Shown: positions 17,436 to 27,378, counted from the stretch's first letter. The stretch is DNA of 64,000 nucleotides from Burkholderiales bacterium (GCA_021732385.1 JAKFVA010000021.1:44250-108249), one strand, 5' to 3'. Program-made: numbers and translations. Notes: generated by a model not told the origin, from the sequence alone.

Positions 17436-17897
17436 CTAATACGCCGATGAGAGCATTTCGCGGATTTCAAACAGCTCACGGCGCACCATCAGCAGTTTGT
17501 CGGCGGGCACTTCGTCGTCGTCGGTGTGGTAATCGCTGGGCAGGCTATCGCCTGCATCGGGGAAGGCCGAGTCTTCGACTGCAATCGGCTCCATGCCATC
17601 CAGCAAGACCTCGCCGTTACGGCGCTTGTCGCGCTCGGTCTGCACCAGCTCTTGCAGCTTGTTGCGCGCGCCGCTGATGGTGAAGCCCTGGTCGTAGAGC
17701 AAATCGCGGATTCGACGGATCATCAGCACTTCGTGGTGCTGGTAATAGCGTCGATTGCCGCGTCGCTTCATGGGCCGCAGTTGCGTGAATTCCTGCTCCC
17801 AATAGCGAAGCACGTGCGGCTTGACCTCGCACAAATCACTGACCTCACCAATGGTGAAGTAGCGTTTAGCTGGAATTAATGGGAGCGCTTTCTCCAT
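17436..17897 (-). CDS. MerR-family transcriptional regulator
   Basis: 153 residues. The N-terminal winged helix (YFTIGEVSDLCEVKPHVLRY, then WEQEF and GNRRYYQHHEV) is a MerR DNA-binding domain. A short coiled-coil helix and an acidic tail follow, with no metal-binding Cys. This gene type regularly follows ihfA in betaproteobacteria; its regulon is not known to me. I chose the ATG at 17897 rather than a TTG three codons upstream. It is separated from ihfA by about 160 bases, with no clear terminator between them. Confidence 0.92.
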   Translation of the reverse strand: MEKALPLIPAKRYFTIGEVSDLCEVKPHVLRYWEQEFTQLRPMKRRGNRRYYQHHEVLMIRRIRDLLYDQGFTISGARNKLQELVQTERDKRRNGEVLLDGMEPIAVEDSAFPDAGDSLPSDYHTDDDEVPADKLLMVRRELFEIREMLSSAY

Positions 17898-18057
17898 TGA
17901 AATCAATGTTCTACGAAAGAAAGCTGCAAGGTTACTCTAACTTTCGTGCGCTGGCAAAGGACTTTTGGTGCAGCTGTTGTACGCCACCGCCTACAACTTT
18001 GCCTACCTGGCTTTTTGGCAGCCAAACAGCCGTGTTCCGCGCCAAGTGACGCCGTTG

Positions 18058-18393
18058 TTAATCGGCAGCAACTGCGCCGTTGCTGCCCTGAATGCTTTCC
18101 TTGAGCTTTTGGCTGGCGTGAAAGGTAACGACTTTACGCGCCTCAATCGGAATGGCTTCGCCAGTACGCGGGTTACGGCCAGGACGCGGCGCCTTGGTGC
18201 GAATCTGGAAACTGCCAAAGCCTGAGATTTTGACATCAGCCCCATCGATCAGCGATTCGGACATGAGGTTGAAAAACGCGTCGATCATGTCTTTGGACTC
18301 GCGCTTGTTCAAGCCAATTTGCTCAAATAGCAACTCAGCCAACTGCGCTTTGGTCAGGGCCGGCGTTTCCAGGCTTTCTACAGACAATTCCAT
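18058..18393 (-). CDS. ihfA: integration host factor subunit alpha
   Basis: DNA-bending nucleoid protein; it forms a heterodimer with IhfB and acts in recombination, replication and promoter architecture. It has 111 residues, about a dozen more than E. coli IhfA, with a short extra N-terminus and an Ala-rich end. The signature GRNPRTGEAIPIEARKVVTF, with the intercalating Pro arm, is intact, and ISGFGSFQIRTKAPRPGRNP precedes it. It follows pheT by 74 bases, the usual pheST-ihfA order. Confidence 0.96.
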   Translation of the reverse strand: MELSVESLETPALTKAQLAELLFEQIGLNKRESKDMIDAFFNLMSESLIDGADVKISGFGSFQIRTKAPRPGRNPRTGEAIPIEARKVVTFHASQKLKESIQGSNGAVAAD

Positions 18394-18467
18394 TGCATGC
18401 TCCTTGAGTCAGTCAATCCAGTGCTTTGACATGCCAGCGACAAATACGTCATGTTCATCATGAGGCG

Positions 18468-20885
18468 TCAGGCGCGCAAGCGCGCGCCCAGCGTGCTTGC
18501 CAGTTGCGCCAGCACGGCCGCCACGGCAGTTTCAATCTGTGCTTCAGTCAACGTGGCTTCACCGCCGCGCAAGGTAAGTCGAACCGCCAGGCTTTTTTCA
18601 CCCTCGGATAAACCCGCAGCAATTTGCTTGGGACGGTACACGTCAAACAAGGTGGCGTTTTGCAACAAGCCCGCTGTGGGCGCGCTGTTTATGGCAGCCG
18701 TGAGCGCTGAAAAAGTGACGCTTTCCGCTACGATCACGGCAATGTCACGCTCTACCGCCTGGTGTCTGGCCACCGGCTGAAATACCGGCACCGCACGAGC
18801 CAGTACAGCGTCCAGCTCCAGCTCAAACAACACCGGGGCCTGAGGCAGGTCGTAGCCCTGCCGCCACTGGGGGTGCAATTCACCGACATGGCCGATCTCG
18901 CGCCCCTGCAGCAGCACCCTGGCACAACGCCCAGGGTGCATGGCCGGGTGTGTGGCGGGTTCAAACCGGGCTTGAAGCGGTGCCAGCAATGCCTGCAAAT
19001 CGCCTTTGACGTCAAAGAAGTCCACCAAGCGTTCCGGCAGCGCCCATTGCATATCCTGCGCGGAGCCATAGGCCAGACCCGAGACGCGCATAGGCTGGTG
19101 AAAACCCGCCACCGTAGTGTCAGTGTTTTCCACTGAAGCATCACGCAAGAACACGCGGCCCAGTTCAAACACACGCACGCGGCTAGCTTTGCGGTCGGTG
19201 TTGAACTTCAAAACCTGGAGTAGCGAGCCCAGCAGCGACGAGCGCATGACGCTCATCTGGCTCGCAATTGGATTGAGCAAGCGAATCGGATTGGCATTGC
19301 CAGCTAATTCGTTTTCCCAGCGTTGTTCAACGAAACTGAAGTTGATGGTTTCCTGGTACCCCAGCGCAGCAAGTGCACGCCGCACAGCGAACGGACTGCG
19401 CTGCGATTCTGCGTGCAGTTGCGGCGTGATGGGCGCCAGCGGCGGCGCAGTCGGCAGGTTTTCGTAGCCAATCAGCCGTACCACCTCTTCAATCAGGTCT
19501 TCTTCAATTTGCAGATCAAACCGGTAACTGGATGGCGTAACGCTAATAAGCCCCTGGTTCTCCTGCGCGGGCAAGCCAAGCCGCTTAAAAACCGCGAGGC
19601 ATTGTGCGGCCGTCAAGGGCATGCCAATCACCTTGGCCGCACGCGCCACACGCAAGGTGACAAGCTTTTGCTCGGGCAGATTGACGATTTGGTCATCAAC
19701 CGGGCCGGGTTGGCCGCCACAAATATCCACAATCAGCCGTGTGATGCGCTCGATCTGTTGCGTGGTCTGGCTCGGGTCCACACCGCGCTCAAAGCGGTGG
19801 CCGGCGTCGGTGGAAAAGTTGAAGCGGCGCGAGCGCCCGGCAATTGCGGTTGGCCACCAGAATGCCGCCTCAAGGTAGATGTTTTGCGTGGCATCCGAGA
19901 CCGCGCTGGCATTGCCGCCCATGATGCCGGCTAGCGATTCCAGTTGCCTGTCATCGGCAATCACCCCCACTTGGTCATCCACCGCCACAGTGTTGCCATT
20001 GAGCAATTCAAGCTGCTCACCTGCCCTGCCCCAGCGCACTTGCAGGCCGCCGTGGATTTTTGCCAAGTCAAAAATATGCGTGGGCTGGCCACACTCAAAC
20101 ATCACGTAATTGGAAATATCCACCAGCGGCGAGACGCTGCGCTGGCCACAGCGCGCCAGACGCTGCACCATCCACTGCGGCGTTTTGGCCTGGGTGTTGA
20201 CGCCCTTGATGATGCGGCCAGAAAAACGGCCACACAAATCCGGGGCCATCACGTTCACAGGCAACACATCTTGGTGCTGCGCTTCCACCGCCGGAATGTC
20301 TTGTGCCAGCAGCGGTGCGCCTGTCAATGCTGACAGCTCGCGCGCCACGCCATAAACGCTGAGGCAATGCGCCAGGTTGGGCGTGAGCTTGAGGGTAAAC
20401 AACGTGTCGTCCAGCGCCAGCAGTTGGCGGATGTCGGTGCCTGCTGCGGCGTCAGGGCTCAGCTCCAGCAAGCCGCCCTGCTCTTCGCTTAATTTCAGCT
20501 CACGCGCCGAGCACAGCATGCCCTGGCTTTCAACGCCGCGCAGATGGCCGAGCTTGATCAAAAAGGGTTTGCCGTCTTCGCCGGGGGGCAGTTCTGCGCC
20601 TACCAAGGCACACGGCACTTTGATGCCCACGCGGGCATTGGGCGCGCCACAAACAATGTTGAGCATGGCCTCTTGCCCCACATCCACCTGGCAGACGCGC
20701 AAGCGGTCGGCATTGGGATGCGGCTCGGCGCTCTTGATTTCACCCACCACCACACGACTGAAAGGCGGCGCGGCGGATTCCATGTTTTCCACCTCCAGGC
20801 CACCCATGGTCAGGGTATCAGCCAGTTGCTGGCTGGTCAGGGGTGGGTTGCAGAACGCGCGCAACCAGGATTCAGGGAATTGCAT
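18468..20885 (-). CDS. pheT: phenylalanyl-tRNA synthetase beta subunit
   Basis: 805 residues, full length. It starts MQFPESWLRAFCNPPLTSQQ. An EMAP/OB-type tRNA-binding domain follows (VVGEIKSAEPHPNADRLRVC), then B3/B4 editing domains, B5 and the core, and a C-terminal ferredoxin-fold anticodon-binding domain (HQAVERDIAVIVAESVTFSA). With PheS it forms the alpha2-beta2 enzyme that charges tRNA-Phe. It starts three bases after the pheS stop, so the two are coupled. Confidence 0.97.
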   Translation of the reverse strand: MQFPESWLRAFCNPPLTSQQLADTLTMGGLEVENMESAAPPFSRVVVGEIKSAEPHPNADRLRVCQVDVGQEAMLNIVCGAPNARVGIKVPCALVGAELPPGEDGKPFLIKLGHLRGVESQGMLCSARELKLSEEQGGLLELSPDAAAGTDIRQLLALDDTLFTLKLTPNLAHCLSVYGVARELSALTGAPLLAQDIPAVEAQHQDVLPVNVMAPDLCGRFSGRIIKGVNTQAKTPQWMVQRLARCGQRSVSPLVDISNYVMFECGQPTHIFDLAKIHGGLQVRWGRAGEQLELLNGNTVAVDDQVGVIADDRQLESLAGIMGGNASAVSDATQNIYLEAAFWWPTAIAGRSRRFNFSTDAGHRFERGVDPSQTTQQIERITRLIVDICGGQPGPVDDQIVNLPEQKLVTLRVARAAKVIGMPLTAAQCLAVFKRLGLPAQENQGLISVTPSSYRFDLQIEEDLIEEVVRLIGYENLPTAPPLAPITPQLHAESQRSPFAVRRALAALGYQETINFSFVEQRWENELAGNANPIRLLNPIASQMSVMRSSLLGSLLQVLKFNTDRKASRVRVFELGRVFLRDASVENTDTTVAGFHQPMRVSGLAYGSAQDMQWALPERLVDFFDVKGDLQALLAPLQARFEPATHPAMHPGRCARVLLQGREIGHVGELHPQWRQGYDLPQAPVLFELELDAVLARAVPVFQPVARHQAVERDIAVIVAESVTFSALTAAINSAPTAGLLQNATLFDVYRPKQIAAGLSEGEKSLAVRLTLRGGEATLTEAQIETAVAAVLAQLASTLGARLRA

Positions 20886-20888
20886 GTT

Positions 20889-21941
20889 TTATTGGAATTG
20901 GGACAAGAAGCGAATGTCCCCGTCAAAGAACAGGCGCAAGTCATTCACACCGTAACGCAGCATGGTCAGGCGGTCTGGCCCCATGCCAAAGGCAAAACCG
21001 ATGTAACGCTCGGGATCCAGCCCCATGTTGCGCACCACATTCGGGTGCACCTGACCCGAGCCCGCAACCTCCAGCCAACGCCCGGCCAACGGCCCGCTGA
21101 CAAACTGGATATCGATTTCGGCACTGGGCTCGGTGAACGGGAAAAAGCTGGGTCGAAAGCGCAGCACGAGGTCATCCGACTCAAAGAAGGTTCGGCAAAA
21201 AGCAGTGAAGATGACTTTCAAATCCTTGAAGCTCACGTTCTCGCCAATCCACAGACCCTCGCACTGGTGGAACATGGGGGAGTGGGTGGCGTCGCTGTCG
21301 ACCCGGTACGTGCGGCCCGGCGCAATCACACGAATTTCGGGCATGCCTGCGCCGTCATCGATAGCGGCGAGGTGCTTTTTGACATGCTGCACCGCATGGC
21401 GGATTTGCATGGGGCTGGTGTGAGTGCGCAGCAGGTTGGGCGCCTGCGCCGAGCCGCCCTCCACATAAAACGTGTCGTGCATGGAACGCGCGGGGTGGTC
21501 TTCAGGCGTGTTGAGTGCGGTGAAATTGAACCAGTCGGTCTCAATCTCCGGCCCCTGCGCCACCTCGAAACCCATGGAACCAAAAATTGCCTCAATCCGC
21601 TCCAGCGTGAGCGACACCGGGTGCAATCCGCCCTGACTGCGTTGGCGGCCTGGCAGACTCACGTCCAATGCTTCTGCTTGCAGCTGCGCTTGCAACTCGG
21701 CATTGGCCAAAGCTTGGCGGCGGGCGGCCAAAGCCGCTTCAATTGCCTGCTTGGCCTGGTTAATGGCGGCGCCGCGTGTCTTTTTGTCTTCGACACTCAA
21801 TGCAGCCATGCCCTTCATTAGCTCGGTCATGCGGCCAGACTTGCCCAGAAACTGCGCCTTGGCGTTTTCCAGCTCGGCAGGCGTAGCCGCTTGCGCAAAG
21901 CTTTGCGCTGCGCTGGCCACGATGTCATTGAGCTCGTTCAT
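20889..21941 (-). CDS. pheS: phenylalanyl-tRNA synthetase alpha subunit
   Basis: 350 residues. The N-terminal coiled coil is followed by the class II catalytic core, with [20 protein letters not shown], the motif 2 region [17 protein letters not shown] and the motif 3 region [18 protein letters not shown]. It catalyses Phe-tRNA formation with PheT. A terminator-like hairpin with a T-rich tail ends 10 bases before its ATG, and AAGAG in between serves as ribosome site, so expression may be controlled by attenuation. Confidence 0.97.
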   Translation of the reverse strand: MNELNDIVASAAQSFAQAATPAELENAKAQFLGKSGRMTELMKGMAALSVEDKKTRGAAINQAKQAIEAALAARRQALANAELQAQLQAEALDVSLPGRQRSQGGLHPVSLTLERIEAIFGSMGFEVAQGPEIETDWFNFTALNTPEDHPARSMHDTFYVEGGSAQAPNLLRTHTSPMQIRHAVQHVKKHLAAIDDGAGMPEIRVIAPGRTYRVDSDATHSPMFHQCEGLWIGENVSFKDLKVIFTAFCRTFFESDDLVLRFRPSFFPFTEPSAEIDIQFVSGPLAGRWLEVAGSGQVHPNVVRNMGLDPERYIGFAFGMGPDRLTMLRYGVNDLRLFFDGDIRFLSQFQ

Positions 21942-21950
21942 GCGACTCTT

Positions 21951-21991
21951 GAATAAAACAAGGGCCAGTGCTCTTTCAAGCGCTAGCCCTT
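21951..21991 (-). terminator. terminator-like hairpin in the pheST leader (possible attenuator)
   Basis: On the minus strand AAGGGCTAG pairs with CTGGCCCTT, extended through GCGCTT/GAGCA with one mismatch to a GAAA loop, then GTTTTATTC. The T-rich tail ends 10 bases before the pheS ATG. A second small inverted repeat (CTACTA/TAGTAG, 22011-22028) lies just upstream. No leader peptide with an ATG is visible between rplT and the hairpin. Confidence 0.75.
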
Positions 21992-22041
21992 ATTGGTTGT
22001 GCGCAGTCAGCTACTAAAATTATAGTAGGCAACTGTCTGTT

Positions 22042-22401
22042 TCAGGCAGTCAGGCTGGCCTTGACCTGCTCCACGATGCTGGCAAATGCCGCTTTATCGT
22101 GAACCGCAATGTCGGCCAGCACTTTGCGGTCAACTTCAATACCCGCTTTGCGAATGCCGTTGGCGAACTGGCTGTAGGTCAGGCCGCATTCGCGCGCGGC
22201 GGCGTTGATACGCGCAATCCAGAGTTGGCGAAAGACGCGCTTTTTGGTGCGGCGGTCGCGGTAGGCGTATTGCCCGGCCTTCATCACCGCTTCTTTGGCG
22301 ATGCGGAAGACATTGCCGCGGCGGCCGCGGAAACCTTTGGCTAAGGCCAGAACTTTTTTGTGACGGGCACGGGCCGTAACTCCACGTTTGACGCGAGGCA
22401 T
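22042..22401 (-). CDS. rplT: 50S ribosomal protein L20
   Basis: 119 residues, normal length, starting [20 protein letters not shown], with [20 protein letters not shown] in the globular C-terminal part. It binds 23S rRNA early in assembly, and in enterobacteria it also represses the rpmI-rplT mRNA. It lies 24 bases after rpmI in the thrS-infC-rpmI-rplT-pheST order. Confidence 0.98.
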   Translation of the reverse strand: MPRVKRGVTARARHKKVLALAKGFRGRRGNVFRIAKEAVMKAGQYAYRDRRTKKRVFRQLWIARINAAARECGLTYSQFANGIRKAGIEVDRKVLADIAVHDKAAFASIVEQVKASLTA

Positions 22402-22425
22402 GGTGTTTCTCCTTCTTCGTGGGGG

Positions 22426-22629
22426 TTACAGACCGGCGAACGGCAGCATTTGCGCCATGTGACCCATATTGGTCTCATGCACCGCAACGGCACCGCGCAA
22501 ATGGCGTTTGTTCTTGGTGGTCTTCTTGGTCAGGATGTGACGCTTGAAGGCTTGACCGCGCTTGACGGTGCCACCGGGACGGACGCGAAAACGCTTTTTC
22601 GCACCGCTCTTGGTTTTCATTTTGGGCAT
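22426..22629 (-). CDS. rpmI: 50S ribosomal protein L35
   Basis: 67 residues starting [20 protein letters not shown]; this start matches the family, whereas the longer open frame upstream is not conserved-looking. It is very basic, as expected for L35. It is followed by rplT after 24 bases and preceded by infC. Confidence 0.97.
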   Translation of the reverse strand: MPKMKTKSGAKKRFRVRPGGTVKRGQAFKRHILTKKTTKNKRHLRGAVAVHETNMGHMAQMLPFAGL

Positions 22630-22789
22630 GTAAATGCTCCTTTTATATTGCGCTCGTGAGGCGTCTGCAAGTTGTTTGCAGCCTTGTTGGCCCCGAGACA
22701 CTTGTTGCGTTGCTTGCGCGACGCTGACCACAGCGGCATCAAACCACCGTGATGACCTGACCAGTTACCCAGTCAAGCAACCCAACATT

Positions 22790-23404
22790 CTACACCGAAG
22801 CTTGCGCCAGTTCCGATGCAGCAATTTCAGCTTGCAGCTTGGCCTGCGCCGCACCCGGCTTTTTCTTGCCCGGCGCAATCATCATGATCATCTGCCGACC
22901 TTCAAGCTTGGGCATGGACTCGACCAAAATTGCATCCCCGAGTTCATCACGGATGCGTTGCAACAGCGCCAAACCCAGTTCTTGGTGGGTAATCTCGCGG
23001 CCCCGAAAGCGCAGCGTGATCTTGCACTTATCGCCCTCTTCCAGGAAGCGGCGGATGTTACGCAGCTTGATGTTGTAGTCGCCATCGTCAGTACCGGGTC
23101 GGAACTTGATTTCCTTGACCTCAATCACTTTTTGCTTGGCTTTGGCGTCATGCGCCTTCTTCTGCTCTTGGTATTTGAACTTGCCATAGTCCATTAAACG
23201 GCAGACTGGCGGCGCAGCAGTGGCCACCACTTCAACCAGATCCACATCCAGCTCACCCGCCTGACGCAGGGCTTCGTGGATGCTGACGACCCCGAGGGGT
23301 TCATTTTCAGGGCCGGTCAAGCGCACTTCGAGTGCCATGATTTCCCGGTTCAAACGGTGTTTGCGTTCTTCGCGCTGGCGGCGGTCACGAAATTCAGTAG
23401 CGAT
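22790..23404 (-). CDS. infC: translation initiation factor IF-3, AUC start codon
   Basis: 204 residues when read from an ATC at 23404, giving [20 protein letters not shown] followed by EIMALEVRL, the typical N-terminus of the family. The first in-frame ATG lies only after 22 codons and would remove conserved residues. IF-3 binds the 30S subunit and discriminates against non-AUG starts, so its own rare start codon gives autogenous control; E. coli infC uses AUU. The N domain contains [15 protein letters not shown] and the C domain [17 protein letters not shown]. It lies 96 bases after thrS. Confidence 0.95.
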   Translation of the reverse strand: MATEFRDRRQREERKHRLNREIMALEVRLTGPENEPLGVVSIHEALRQAGELDVDLVEVVATAAPPVCRLMDYGKFKYQEQKKAHDAKAKQKVIEVKEIKFRPGTDDGDYNIKLRNIRRFLEEGDKCKITLRFRGREITHQELGLALLQRIRDELGDAILVESMPKLEGRQMIMMIAPGKKKPGAAQAKLQAEIAASELAQASV

Positions 23405-23500
23405 GGCTCAAATCCTTTTCACGTCTACTACAAAAACTGTAGCGGTTTGCGCGCATTCCACTTGGGTTTAAGCGATGTTGGCCGTAAAAGCCTCGCCAAC

Positions 23501-25420
23501 TCACAGCTTGGCGGCAATATCGCTGGCGATTTTTTGCTGGAAAGCTTCAAGGGACATGACACCCAGGTCTTGGTTGCCCCGGGCGCGCACAGAAGCGGCA
23601 TTTGCAGCTTTTTCCTTGTCACCCACCACAAGGATAAAAGGCCGCTTTTGCAGCGAATGCTCTCGGATTTTATACGTAATCTTCTCGTTGCGCTGATCCA
23701 CAGCGACTCTAAGCCCTTGCTGGCGCAGCGTTTTGGCAACGTGCTGGGCATATTCGGCCTGTGCGTCGGTGATGTTCAGCACTGCCACTTGTACTGGTGC
23801 CAGCCAGGCCGGCAGGGCCCCGGCGTGCTGCTCGATCAGGATGCCGATAAAGCGCTCCATGCTGCCGACAATCGCCCGGTGCAGCATCACCGGCGTCTTG
23901 CGCTGGCCATCTTCATCCACAAACTCGGCACCCAGCGTGGCGGGCATGGAAAAGTCCACCTGGATGGTGCCGCACTGCCAGGGGCGGCCAATGGCGTCTT
24001 TCAGTGTGTATTCAATCTTGGGGCCGTAAAAAGCGCCATCGCCAGGCGCAATTTCATATTGGCAGCCTGAGCGGCGCAGGCTTTCCATTAGCGCTTCTTC
24101 GGCCTTGTCCCAGCTTTCGTCACTGCCAATGCGCGCGGCCGGTCGGGTTGCCACTTTGTAAATGATGTCCTTAAAGCCAAAGTCGGCATAGACCTTTTGC
24201 AACAACGCCGTGAAGTCCACGCACTCTTTGAGAATCTGCGCCTCGGTACAGAAGATGTGGCCGTCGTCCTGCGTGAAACCACGCACCCGCATGATGCCGT
24301 GCAAGCCGCCAGATGGCTCATTGCGGTGGCATTGACCAAATTCGCCAAAGCGCAGCGGCAAATCGCGGTAACTCTTGATGCCCTGCTTGTAAATCAGGAT
24401 GTGGCCGGGGCAGTTCATCGGCTTCAGGGCGTAGTCGCGCTTTTCACTCTCGGTGGTGAACATGTTGTCGCGGTACTTTTGCCAATGGCCGGTTTTTTCC
24501 CAGAGCGAGCGGTCAATGATCTGCGGGCCCTTGACTTCCAGATAGCCGTTATTTTGGTAAACCGCGCGCATGTATTGTTCAACTTGCTGCCACAGCGTCC
24601 AGCCATGCGGGTGCCAGAACACAACGCCCGGCGCGTGGTCGTCAATGTGGAATAAATCCAGCTCGCGGCCCAGGCGGCGATGGTCGCGCTTGTCGGCTTC
24701 TTCCAGCATCAGCAGGTACTGCGCCAGTTCTTCCTTGCTGGCCCAAGCGGTGCCGTATATGCGTTGCAGCATCTCATTGCGGTGATCGCCGCGCCAGTAG
24801 GCACCCGCCACCTTCATTAGCTTGAAGTGCTTGAGCTTGCCGGTGCTGGGTACGTGGGGGCCACGGCACAGGTCTTCAAACGCGCCTTCACGGTACAGCG
24901 ACACATCTTCACCAGCTGGGATGCTGGCAATGATCTCGGCCTTGTAGTGCTCGCCGATGCTTTTGAAATGCGCCACAGCCTCGTCACGCGGCAACACGCG
25001 GCGCTCTACCTTCTCGTCTTTGGCGGCCAGTTCAACCATGCGTTTTTCAATCGCCGCCAGATCTTCGGGGGTGAAGGGCCGCTTGTAAGAAAAGTCATAG
25101 AAAAAGCCGTGCTCAATTACCGGGCCAATGGTTACTTGTGCGTCGGGAAACAATTCTTTGACCGCATATGCCAGCAAATGCGCGGTACTGTGGCGGATGA
25201 CGTCCAGGCCGTCAGCGTCTTTGGCGGTGATGATGGCCAAATTGGCGTTGCTCTCCACCAGATAGCTGGTGTCAACCACTTTGCCATCAACCTTCCCGGC
25301 CAGCGCCGCCTTGGCCAAGCCGGCGCCGATTGAGGCCGCCACCTGGGCGACAGTCACAGGCTCAGGAAATTCACGTTGCGAGTTGTCAGGAAGGGTGATT
25401 TGAATCATGGGGGCAGGCAT
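23501..25420 (-). CDS. thrS: threonyl-tRNA synthetase
   Basis: 639 residues. The order is TGS domain (about 1-65), editing domain with [20 protein letters not shown], class II core with [11 protein letters not shown] and [11 protein letters not shown] supplying Zn ligands, then the anticodon domain ending near ISLEAF-type sequence. It charges tRNA-Thr. The ATG at 25420 gives [15 protein letters not shown]; the fifth-codon ATG (MIQITLP) is an equally good start. A terminator hairpin with a T run lies about 12 bases upstream of the start, suggesting leader control. First gene of the infC-rpmI-rplT-pheST-ihfA cluster. Confidence 0.97.
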   Translation of the reverse strand: MPAPMIQITLPDNSQREFPEPVTVAQVAASIGAGLAKAALAGKVDGKVVDTSYLVESNANLAIITAKDADGLDVIRHSTAHLLAYAVKELFPDAQVTIGPVIEHGFFYDFSYKRPFTPEDLAAIEKRMVELAAKDEKVERRVLPRDEAVAHFKSIGEHYKAEIIASIPAGEDVSLYREGAFEDLCRGPHVPSTGKLKHFKLMKVAGAYWRGDHRNEMLQRIYGTAWASKEELAQYLLMLEEADKRDHRRLGRELDLFHIDDHAPGVVFWHPHGWTLWQQVEQYMRAVYQNNGYLEVKGPQIIDRSLWEKTGHWQKYRDNMFTTESEKRDYALKPMNCPGHILIYKQGIKSYRDLPLRFGEFGQCHRNEPSGGLHGIMRVRGFTQDDGHIFCTEAQILKECVDFTALLQKVYADFGFKDIIYKVATRPAARIGSDESWDKAEEALMESLRRSGCQYEIAPGDGAFYGPKIEYTLKDAIGRPWQCGTIQVDFSMPATLGAEFVDEDGQRKTPVMLHRAIVGSMERFIGILIEQHAGALPAWLAPVQVAVLNITDAQAEYAQHVAKTLRQQGLRVAVDQRNEKITYKIREHSLQKRPFILVVGDKEKAANAASVRARGNQDLGVMSLEAFQQKIASDIAAKL

Positions 25421-25432
25421 TGAAATGGAGGC

Positions 25433-25461
25433 AATAAAAAAGCGCGGTGATGGCCGCGCTT
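25433..25461 (-). terminator. terminator-like hairpin immediately before thrS
   Basis: On the minus strand AAGCGCGG pairs with CCGCGCTT (8 bp, loop 6), followed by TTTTTTATT. The T tract ends about 15 bases before the thrS start codon. It may terminate upstream transcription, or attenuate thrS if the thrS promoter lies further upstream (25462-25599). Confidence 0.8.
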
Positions 25462-25599
25462 GATTGAAAGGAAAAACAGGCTGGCGCGAATTGATTGGCC
25501 TATTGGCCAGTGCGTGTTTCCGGTGTAGTTCGCGGTGTCATAACCAATGTGCCTTTCTCGCCCTTGTTATGCCGAGTTGATTTGCAATACCAACACATT

Positions 25600-25791
25600 T
25601 TAGCTCGCGGCAAGGTAGCCTGTAGCGCCGCAGCGGGTGCACGGCGTAATCACCGTCTGATTTTCCACCTCAAAGTGCTCATTGATATTCTCGCTGTCAA
25701 TGCGCAACTCACCCGTGCCGTTGCAGTCGGGGCAGCGCATCTGGTTGAGTTGCGAGGCATCAAACACACCTGTTTTTTCATTCGCTGCCAT
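25600..25791 (-). CDS. small zinc-ribbon protein, DnaJ-like cysteine motif
   Basis: 63 residues from an ATG preceded by GGGAG. Two CxxC pairs (MRCPDCNGTGEL and TPCTRCGATGYL) match one zinc-binding unit of the DnaJ cysteine-rich domain (CxxCxGxG). It has no J domain. The role is unknown; such small CxxCxGxG proteins probably bind zinc and act as holdases or adaptors, which is inference. It lies between aceA and thrS on the same strand. Confidence 0.8.
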   Translation of the reverse strand: MAANEKTGVFDASQLNQMRCPDCNGTGELRIDSENINEHFEVENQTVITPCTRCGATGYLAAS

Positions 25792-25863
25792 CTTGCGCGC
25801 TCCCGTTAATAGACAGGATTTCACTTTACGACTGAACGCTAAAAAAGCAAACCCCAAAAACAC

Positions 25864-25904
25864 AAACCCCGCTGGCAAAACCGGGAGATTTTGCAGCGGG
25901 GTTT
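25864..25904 (-). terminator. rho-independent terminator after aceA
   Basis: A long hairpin (AAACCCCGCTGGCAAAA against TTTTGCAGCGGGGTTT, one bulge) about 50 bases past the aceA stop, followed on the minus strand by GTGTTTTTGGGG. Confidence 0.8.
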
Positions 25905-25952
25905 GCAAGGTGCCAGCCTGCGCTGGTCACCCAAAAGGTCAATGGCGCAATC

Positions 25953-27272
25953 TCAGTGGAATTGCTCTTCTTCAGTAGAGCCGGTCAGCGCGGTGACGCT
26001 GGACTTGCCGCCTTGAATCACGGTGGTCACGTCGTCAAAGTAACCCGTGCCAACCTCCTGTTGGTGGCTCACAAATGTGTAGCCCCGGTCGCGCGCGGCG
26101 AATTCGGGCTCTTGCACTTTCTCAATGTAAGCCGTCATGCCACGCTTGACATAGTCTTGCGCCAAGTCATACATGTTGTACCACATGGAATGGATGCCGG
26201 CGAGCGTGATGAACTGGTACTTGTAGCCCATGGCGCCGAGTTCGCGCTGGAACTTGGCGATGGTCGCGTCGTCCAGGTGTTTTTTCCAGTTGAACGAAGG
26301 CGAGCAGTTGTAGGCCAGCATTTTTCCGGGGTGCACCTTGTGCACGGCGTCGGCAAATTTCTTCGCAAAGTCCAGGTCGGGCGTGCCGGTTTCGCACCAC
26401 ACCAGATCAGCATATTCTGCGTAGGCATTGGCACGCGCCACAGCCTGGTCCAGGCCCTTGCGGGTCTTGTAGAAGCCTTCTGCAGTACGCTCACCCGTCA
26501 AGAAAGGTTTGTCAATCTCGTCGTAGTCGGAGGTCAGCAAATCAGCGGCTTCAGCGTCGGTGCGGGCAATCACCAGCGTAGGCACACCACACACGTCGGC
26601 AGCCATACGGGCGGCGATCAGCTTCTGGCAGGACTCGCGGGTAGGCAGCAACACTTTGCCGCCCATGTGGCCGCACTTCTTGACCGAGGCCAACTGGTCT
26701 TCCCAGTGGACGCCCCCGGCACCGGCGTTGATCATGGCTTTCATCAACTCAAACGCATTGAGCACACCGCCAAAACCGGCTTCGGCATCAGCCACGATGG
26801 GGGCGAAATAGTCGATATAACCCTTGTCGCCAGGGTTAACGCCTTTGGCCCACTGAATTTCATCGGCACGGCGGAAGCTGTTGTTGATGGTTTCCACCAC
26901 TTTAGGCACCGAATCCACCGGATACAGCGACTGGTCGGGGTACATCGACGAATAGGTGTTGTTGTCAGCCGCGACTTGCCAGCCCGACAGGTAAATGGCT
27001 TTTACACCCGCTTTGACTTGCTGCATGGCCTGGCCGCCGGTCAGTGCGCCCAGACAGTTGACGTAAGGCTCACTGTGCAGGTCGCTCCAAAGCTTTTCGG
27101 CACCGCGGCGCGCCAGGGTGTGCTCAATGGGAAACGAGCCACGCAGGCGAACCACATCGGCGGCACTGTAGCCGCGCTTGATGCCTTTCCAGCGCGGGTT
27201 GTTGGCCCAGTCTTTTTCCAGCGCGGCGATTTGCTGCTCGCGGCTCAGTTGCTCGGTAATATTTTGCGGCAT
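25953..27272 (-). CDS. aceA: isocitrate lyase
   Basis: Cleaves isocitrate to glyoxylate and succinate in the glyoxylate shunt, allowing growth on acetate and fatty acids. It has 439 residues, like E. coli AceA. The active-site Cys is in [14 protein letters not shown] (about residue 200), and other conserved parts are [15 protein letters not shown] and FNWKKHLDD. It is monocistronic by appearance, with a strong terminator downstream. The upstream region carries two 14-bp palindromes (27335-27378), probably operator sites. Malate synthase is not nearby. Confidence 0.97.
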   Translation of the reverse strand: MPQNITEQLSREQQIAALEKDWANNPRWKGIKRGYSAADVVRLRGSFPIEHTLARRGAEKLWSDLHSEPYVNCLGALTGGQAMQQVKAGVKAIYLSGWQVAADNNTYSSMYPDQSLYPVDSVPKVVETINNSFRRADEIQWAKGVNPGDKGYIDYFAPIVADAEAGFGGVLNAFELMKAMINAGAGGVHWEDQLASVKKCGHMGGKVLLPTRESCQKLIAARMAADVCGVPTLVIARTDAEAADLLTSDYDEIDKPFLTGERTAEGFYKTRKGLDQAVARANAYAEYADLVWCETGTPDLDFAKKFADAVHKVHPGKMLAYNCSPSFNWKKHLDDATIAKFQRELGAMGYKYQFITLAGIHSMWYNMYDLAQDYVKRGMTAYIEKVQEPEFAARDRGYTFVSHQQEVGTGYFDDVTTVIQGGKSSVTALTGSTEEEQFH

Positions 27273-27334
27273 GTGTGCACTCCTGAAGTTTAAATAGGGG
27301 GAAATGGCTCTGCAAACTACAGCCCCTACTTTAA

Positions 27335-27378
27335 GTCTTCTATAAGACCGTGTAAAGCTCTTATGTCTTATATAAGAT
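27335..27378 (-). promoter_or_regulatory. twin palindromic operator candidate upstream of aceA
   Basis: GTCTTCTATAAGAC (27335-27348) and GTCTTATATAAGAT (27365-27378) are near-identical 14-bp palindromes with starts exactly 30 bp apart, three helical turns. They lie 63-106 bases upstream of the aceA start in very AT-rich DNA. Spacing and symmetry suggest a dimeric regulator bound on one DNA face; which family is not shown by the sequence. Confidence 0.7.

Noticed and set aside
22011..22028. CTACTA-AAATTA-TAGTAG as a ninth copy of the dispersed element
   Set aside because: Only the small 5' hairpin resembles the family; the ACCCGC core and the 3' half are absent.
23420..23450. Hairpin-like CTACTACAAAAACTGTAGCGG between thrS and infC as a copy of the element
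   Set aside because: Similar 5' half only, no ACCCGC core; kept out of the family.
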